A stretch of 64,000 bases of DNA from Microdochium bolleyi (taxonomy: Eukaryota > Ascomycota > Sordariomycetes > Xylariales > Microdochiaceae), in contig KQ964260.1 of NCBI GenBank assembly GCA_001566295.1, positions 186,001 through 250,000 on the forward strand, read 5' to 3'. A model generated the notes under the pieces. It was given only the letters and a program-made list of their open reading frames with translations, had not been told where the DNA came from and ran no database searches. Both the position numbers and the translations under genes were made by a program. Shown here one piece after another: positions 58,501 to 64,000 of the stretch; the stretch's first letter is position 1; every line of letters begins with the position of its first letter.

Positions 58501-59226
58501 AGGCTGCAAGCGAGCACGGTCACAGTCGGTGCAGGTCTTCGCACCTGAAGAATGACTGTAACTAGCCTGAAACAGGATATCGGGAGTTGACGGACGCGAA
58601 TATCGAGACAGGCGGGTCCGCGAGACCTCCAACGCGCGGGGCGACAGTTGGCTCGGTCCGTGCTTGGAGCGGAGATTCGTGACAGCTGAGAGAAGTATTG
58701 TCGCAGGCAGCTTCGGTATCGCCGTGACTTCGAAATTTCCATGCTCGAGTGCCCTGCCAAGGTCATACTCCATGACCCTGGTTCCGACAACGACATCGCC
58801 GAGGTACAGGTCGGCTTCGAGGGGAGCTCCGCCGCCGATGCCAACCATCAGGGTCGCTCTGATGTTGGGGAAACTTCGCTTCAGATCCCGCGCCACGTTT
58901 GCGGCATTGACCTTGCCGTATATCACCGGGAGGGCTGTCATGACCACATTGTGCTCGGCAATGCGGCCGAGGATGTAGCTGTTGTCATCGCCCTCGTGGG
59001 CAGGGAGAGAGGCGTGCTCTTCATCAAAAATGAGCCTCGATACCTCCAGCTCAAGATAGAGAGCACAGATCCATGCGATTGTATAATCGTCGTGAGACAG
59101 CCTTGAGGACGTGGTACGGACTGAAGCGCCTTCAGGTGCCGAGTTGTCGTAGGAGCCAGCGAGCGGGTCCCAGGGACTGGAATCAAGAGGATCATCGTGC
59201 GGCCCCAGACGTCGATTCTGCGACAT
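55597..59226 (-). CDS. NOD-like receptor: nucleoside phosphorylase-NACHT-ankyrin
   Basis: Single exon, 1209 aa from the ATG at 59226 (42 upstream codons are open but less likely). Domain order: PNP_UDP nucleoside-phosphorylase-like domain, residues about 45-330 ([65 protein letters not shown]); NACHT NTPase, about 415-600, with Walker A [9 protein letters not shown] (about 422-430) and Walker B-like [10 protein letters not shown]; a helical region with [11 protein letters not shown]; and ankyrin repeats, about 1000-1200, ending with [18 protein letters not shown]. This is the fungal NLR/STAND architecture: ligand binding at the repeats is thought to drive NTP-dependent oligomerisation and trigger the N-terminal effector domain, in non-self recognition and cell death. 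It lies head to head with the HET-domain gene, about 0.8 kb apart. Cytosolic. Confidence 0.93.
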   Translation of the reverse strand: [1209 protein letters not shown]

Positions 59227-60036
59227 CGTGCGGAATGCCGTCCTGGTCTGCCATGCGACGCCGCAATCACTGGGTCGTGTTGCTGACGAGGTGGAAAATG
59301 CGAGAATGCAGCATACCCCGCACCACGCTCCTTTGCAGGAGCTGAAAAACACCTTGCGGACAACCCAGCCGTAGCACGGATGAGGTACCCGACTCCAACA
59401 CGGACCCGATGTTGCCAGGCACAGCCTTCGGGGTGGCCATAATAAGAGGCGACTTTTGCCTCACTACGAACCACGGCGTGGCTGCATCGCGGTGGGCAGG
59501 GGTTCCTCAGGGCTAGTCGTGTCTTTTGACTTCCCTGCTCGACATTCGTCCTGGACTGTTTCTGTTTGGTTCATTTCGCATAGCATCGAGTCTTTTGAAA
59601 GCCTAGTGCAAAAGCAGCGACGGGCAACACAAACCTAGTCGAGCTTGACGTGTAGCAGTCAGTCTACTCGATACAGGCGTGCTGATCGACATATTCCACA
59701 CCAGGATAGACTCTATCGGGCAGGCGACAAATCACAAACCCGGCATAGGGGGGTGACCATGTGATCACAGTCGCACAAGGCTTCGCCAAGAAGCCAGCTC
59801 ACCAAGTGTGTGCGGTAACATTGCCCCATGCAGCACCGAGCTCCCCCATGGAGTCCAGTGGAAGTCAGCCTACGTCCATGCTGACATCTTCCCCCGCACT
59901 GATAAGATGCGTAGAGATCCCGCCCCTTTGATAGATATGGGACAACACTAGCGAAAAAACATGACGACACTGGGCATTGTTGCCTGATGGTTTCGTCCTC
60001 GGTCAAGACTCTTCCGCAAGTCTGCGAGCCGGCGAG
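59227..60036. other. Shared promoter region of NLR and HET genes
   Basis: 0.8 kb between two divergent starts; short overlapping frames only. Confidence 0.55.
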
Positions 60037-61766
60037 ATGCGTCTGCTCGAGATACAGGACTACGCCACGGAGCCCGTGTTGACTGAAGATATTCCAGACC
60101 ATGAAGTGCCATTCTACGCCATCCTCTCGCACACGTGGGATCATGGCCACGAGGTGACGCACGACGACATGGTCTGGGGCACGGGCCGCGACAAGACAGG
60201 CTGGCGCAAGATCGAGTTCTGCTCAGGGCAGACCCCGCGCGATGGCCTCCAACACTTCTGGATCGACACGTGCTGCATCGACAAGAGCAACCACGCCGAG
60301 GATCACGCCGCGATCCGGTCCATGTTCGCTTGGTATCAGAACGCCCGCGTGTGCTACGCGTACCTCACCGACGTGACAAGCATCAAGGACCTCCCGTGGA
60401 GCAAGTGGTGGACCCGGGGCTGGACACTGCAGGAGTTGCTTGCCCCTCAGGTTGTCAAGTTCTTCAACTGTGACGGCAGATACCTCGGGGACAAATCCTC
60501 TTTGGAGGGTCTGATCCACAAGAGGACCAGAATACCCTTAGAGGCGCTGCGAGGCCTGCCGTTCAAATACTTTAGCGTCCAGGAGCGTCTCTCGTGGATT
60601 GGCGACCGTGTTACAACATACCCCGAGGATATGGAGAACTGTCTAACCGGCATCCTCGGGGACGATTACGCCAGACGATACGAGGCCGGCCGACGTCAAG
60701 CCATCAGCAGGAGTCGAACTAAGAAGATCAAGAAGGGCAAAGACGGAGGCCGTGCACCGCAAACTGACGACTCTTACGCGGGAGGCGTGAGAGATGAAGA
60801 TCAGTACGGCTATGTTTCTGGACTCGAAGTGACTATGGACGACCTCATGCACTACGACCCGGCAGCTGGTGGGATTATCGGTCAGTTCCATGACGAGATC
60901 CCCCATAAGACCTCCCATGACGAGATCGTTCAAGACGACTACGATGCCGCGACACCAACGCCAGATGTGACCTTGCCCTATGCCAATCCGGGCCACTTGA
61001 TCACGTTTGGGAATGATAAGACCGCTCGTGCGCGAAGGAAGGTCAATCCATCCGCACACGGTGCGATCATGGAAAATCTGGATAACGTTGTCCATGGCAC
61101 GGACCTTGACATCATCAGCGACTTCGCGTTTCCACACCCGGATCCGGATGATGACCCCTTTCAATCTGCCACGCGAAAGTCTTCTAACGCCCGCCGTTCT
61201 TCCAAGCGTCCCGCCCGCGCGAATGAACGTCCTACACAACCCGATTCACCACACTACAGCGGCTCCTATCAGCCTGATCCGCAACCAGGACATCTTTACA
61301 CTTTGCGTGGATCAGAAACACAAATGACCAGCGACATCGATGAGTCATGGGACATTGTGGAGCTATCCTCATCTGGGAAAGTCGACAGGACGCGCCGGAA
61401 GGTGCGTACGCAAAAGATTGAGGACGATACGAGACACCGAGCGAAAGGCTCCCGAAGTCAAACGGAATCTCACAGACACAATGAATACACACTCGCATCA
61501 ACGGAGACCTCACCCTGGGATCAGGACTTGTGGCATTCTCAACCTGGTGAGCTATTTTTCACCGTGATTCAATGGATTTGGACCATGTCTCGACTGACAG
61601 CTTTGACAATATAGATGCCATACTGAGTGAGATTCATCCTCAGCAAGTTTCTACTCTGAGTGGTCACTTTGATGCGACAGGCGGAGGTCGTCCTCGAGTA
61701 AATAGGCACAAGGCAAAGCACAGAAAGGACGATCAGCATAAAACTCGGAAAGATCACAGGATGTAG
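60037..61766 (+). CDS. HET-domain protein (heterokaryon incompatibility)
   Basis: Exons 60037-61546 and 61615-61766; intron GTGAGC...TATAG keeps frame; 553 aa. The ATG at 60037 starts MRLLEIQDY, the usual HET-gene opening; an in-frame Met 20 codons upstream is less likely. HET signatures: YAILSHTWD, KIEFCSGQTPRDGLQHFWID, TCCIDKSN, IRSMFAWYQNARVCYAYL and WWTRGWTLQELLAPQVVKFF. The region after DRVTTYPEDMENCLTGILG lacks the NMPLLYGEG segment of most relatives and runs into a Lys/Asp-rich, probably disordered C-terminus (about 300 aa) with no recognised domain. HET proteins are related to TIR domains and cause cell death on fusion of unlike strains. The linked NLR suggests a sensor-executor pair, which is inference. 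Confidence 0.9.
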
Positions 61767-61990
61767 TGAGGAATAGCATCGGCGCGGAACAAATCTTGTT
61801 CCTGCAGGGCTGGAGAGGGCGTTGGAGCGAGGAGTGTATTCGAATGTTGAAGAAATTTCGTGAAGCACGTAATTTTTTTTTACGTCGACTACTGTGGAAA
61901 ACAAGGTCACAAAATTTCGAATCTTGCAAAAGAAAAAGCAAAAAGATGGTCGTATGAGCATCGTTGCACTATGCGATGTGCCATAGAGAT

Positions 61991-64000
61991 TTAAAGTTCA
62001 TGCGGGCTGGGAAACAGAGTCCAATCCTGACCAATGTCCAACAATGCTGCATCCATCCAGAAGGACGCACCATAGGTGGTAGATGAGGCATCTATCACTT
62101 CTACCTGTTCAGTAGAGCTGAAGAGATCCACCTCGGGAGATCCATATGCCAGGAACTCCAGATTGCAAGGCTCCGGGACCGCTTCCAGTAACTCGTAAGT
62201 ACGAGGGGGCAAAAATGTTGGAGCGGGCACAGCCGACGGCCTGCGCACAATTCTGCCAAAGTAGGGAATCTGGATGCTCTCCTCTGCGGTGCTGTCGTGC
62301 TGTTGACGCCCGTTGCTCCACGACGAGAGCACCTGCAGCGCCCTGTGGCATTGACCGGCGATGGTACACCCCGTGCCACCCTCCAGCTTCCGGAAGACTG
62401 TGGCCGCTTCCCCTAACAACCCCGCGTCTTCTGTCGAGCTGCGACTGGGCTGCGCAGAGTTGACCAGGAGAAGGACGACGGCTGCAGTGAAGCCAACGAA
62501 GTCAGAGGTCTTGCAGTCGAACAGATAGACACCATGAACGCGGCTGCGGAGAAGCAGGAATCGGCGGAGCAGCTCTCGTGCTGCCGTTGCACAACTATGC
62601 CCGCTGACATCAGTTGTCTTCAGGTGACCTCCCTTATTCGCCGCCATATTAGGGAGATGTGTGTACATTTCGACGTGGTAGAAGAAAAACTGGACGAGTA
62701 GTCGGTCGACCAGCTCGTCAAGCTTCGGGCCGGCCGATGGGAGGCGTGTGGGCATATTCCACCATGTTTCGGGCGCTAGAGACTTCAACTTGGCAATTCT
62801 CTGTGACAGAACTCGACTTTCGGCAATGGAAGTGCCTTGGCGAATGTTTCTGTCGATGACCTTTCCCGCTTCAATGGCGCATTGGTGTACAAACTGTCCA
62901 ACCCACACATTCTCATCATCGGTGGCTGTCGGCAAGGTCGGAGCTTCAGATTCGTAAAATGTATCGCTAAAGCCTGAAGGCAATCCCAAGAGCAAGCTCG
63001 TGAACCGGTCACCATGATATATGGCCCACCATATTCGTTGAAAGGGTGTAGCTTTCTCGGAGCTCTGCCTATATATGCCCTGACCGTAGGGGAGGAGGTT
63101 AGCTCGAACAATGCGCTTTGATGCTGCCTGTAGCCTACCATCATCTGAGCCATCATCATTCCTTTCCTCCAGGTGAGCCAAGCACGTCGAGGCTGCCCGA
63201 TGTCGGTATATGTTTTGGCAACGAGGACTAGACACTCGAGGCCCGCAAGCGTCGCTGCGAGTCCAAAGTCGGAGAGTATCACATCGTCAACAAGGTTGTA
63301 GAGGCTAGCGTTTGACCCGGTGCTGCGTGCGTACGCAACAGCAAGGGTGCCCACTTCCGCAGGAGTGCTGCTGGTGTAGGCATGAGCGGCAAAAGCCGTC
63401 AGCGGCTCAATCGGATGCGTCTGCGAGATGATATGTGTCTTCCGACGGAAGCTGTTCCACCAATCCGCGCCACTTTCGAGGGCAGTGAGGAGGTCATCGT
63501 AGCTCGGCAGATTCGATCGTAGAACTTTGCAGGCTCTGGCTGCACGCTCACGGCCGTGCTCAACCCTCGCTAATAAGTGCGGCGCCTTGCTGGCAGAGCT
63601 TCCAAGTGCCCCTGATACTGGAGTCGATGCCTCCGTTACGCTTGGCTAGTAGCACAGTGTCAGTCGCATAAAATGCATAGAGATGCTACCAGAGCTACGC
63701 CGGCTGCCTCACGCACCTTGTCGAAGCTGACAGCAGCTAAAAATGGAGGCTGCGGGCTCAGGCCCGTGGATAAAACTCGCAGGTCGGCTGATGTATCTTG
63801 GCCGTTTCTTTCTAGTTCCATTTCGGCATTGTGGGATTCGTGGTGAGTTTGTTGGCAATGTTGAGACTGGTCTCGTTGTTCTTCTCTGGCGTCGCTCAGT
63901 GGAGAGCAGTCACTCGTGCCTTGCTCTATGCACGTCGTCCCGCGAGTGCTACAGGAACCACATATCTGGGCGCCGGGTGCAAAGGTGCACCGGATCTTGC
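61991..64000 (-). CDS. Zn2Cys6 transcription factor, 5' end outside window
   Basis: Exons in window: 64000-63717, 63645-63139, 63079-61991. The first holds the last four Cys of a zinc binuclear cluster (KIRC-x8-C-x2-C-x6-C), so the gene starts beyond 64000. The middle part is the fungal-specific TF domain: NLPSYDDLLTALESGADWW, then AWLTWRKGMMMAQMM joined across intron 63138-63080 to GIYRQSSEKATPFQRIWWAI, GDRFTSLLLGLPSGFSD, PETWWNMP and LLVQFFFYHVEMYTHLP, all standard in this family. About 625 aa are visible. Regulators of this type control metabolic or xenobiotic genes; no target is inferable. Convergent with the HET gene, 224 bp apart. The acceptor at 63080 was chosen by frame and branch-site distance; 63065 is an alternative. 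Confidence 0.9.

Noticed and set aside
63079..63139. Frameshift in the Zn2Cys6 gene between the MMMAQMM and GIYRQSSEKATP segments
   Set aside because: A normal 59-nt GT-AG intron (63138-63080) with a CTAAC branch site restores frame and the family motif.
1..64000. CRISPR arrays, bacterial operons, ribosome binding sites, rRNA
   Set aside because: Intron-rich eukaryotic genes throughout; no regularly spaced repeats or rRNA-like sequence seen.

Overview
The window is nuclear DNA of a filamentous ascomycete (Pezizomycotina, most likely a sordariomycete). Evidence: most genes carry short GT-AG introns of about 50-100 nt with CTAAC/CTAAT-like branch sites, and the families present are typical of that group (PTH11-type membrane protein, Clr5-ankyrin protein, HET-domain protein, NACHT-ankyrin NLR, fungal BTB protein, Zn2Cys6 factor, several P450s). 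No species can be named from the sequence alone. All exon limits below were derived by hand from splice consensus plus reading-frame continuity.

Layout. 0-12 kb: 3' end of a P450, a secreted berberine-bridge-type FAD oxidoreductase, about 3 kb without a recognisable gene, a PTH11/rhodopsin-type membrane protein convergent with methionine sulfoxide reductase A, and a type II membrane glycosyltransferase-like protein. 12-17 kb: three tandem minus-strand paralogues (A, B, C) of a small secreted cysteine-rich protein family; a fourth, divergent copy (D) lies at 53.7-54.4 kb. 19-28 kb: a secreted cupredoxin-like protein, a Clr5-ankyrin protein and an unrecognised polytopic membrane protein. 29-46 kb: a metabolic stretch with two complete P450s, a GH16-like protein, an acyl-CoA dehydrogenase, an MFS transporter with a triple GATA-box upstream, a BTB-like protein, a secreted type-B carboxylesterase and a histidine phosphatase. 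No PKS, NRPS or terpene synthase is visible, so I do not call it a secondary-metabolite cluster. 48-52 kb: a fungal OTT_1508-type deaminase and a small C2H2 zinc-finger protein. 55-64 kb: an NLR (nucleoside phosphorylase-NACHT-ankyrin), a divergently transcribed HET-domain gene and a Zn2Cys6 factor cut by the window end; the first two resemble an allorecognition/cell-death pair.

The most unusual signal is in the secreted family. In all four copies the last intron cannot be one ordinary intron, because the conserved C-terminal tail is then out of frame. Reading it as a nested 'spliceosomal twin intron' (stwintron of type D1,2, an internal intron between the first and second base of the outer donor) restores frame in all four and, in B and C, reveals matching tails (SDxPxEFLxY). 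The proteins share a signal peptide, a Cys-rich N-domain, a dibasic Kex2-like site and an acidic C-domain with the motif LEDGxxFDL. Copy D has an apparent one-base frameshift.
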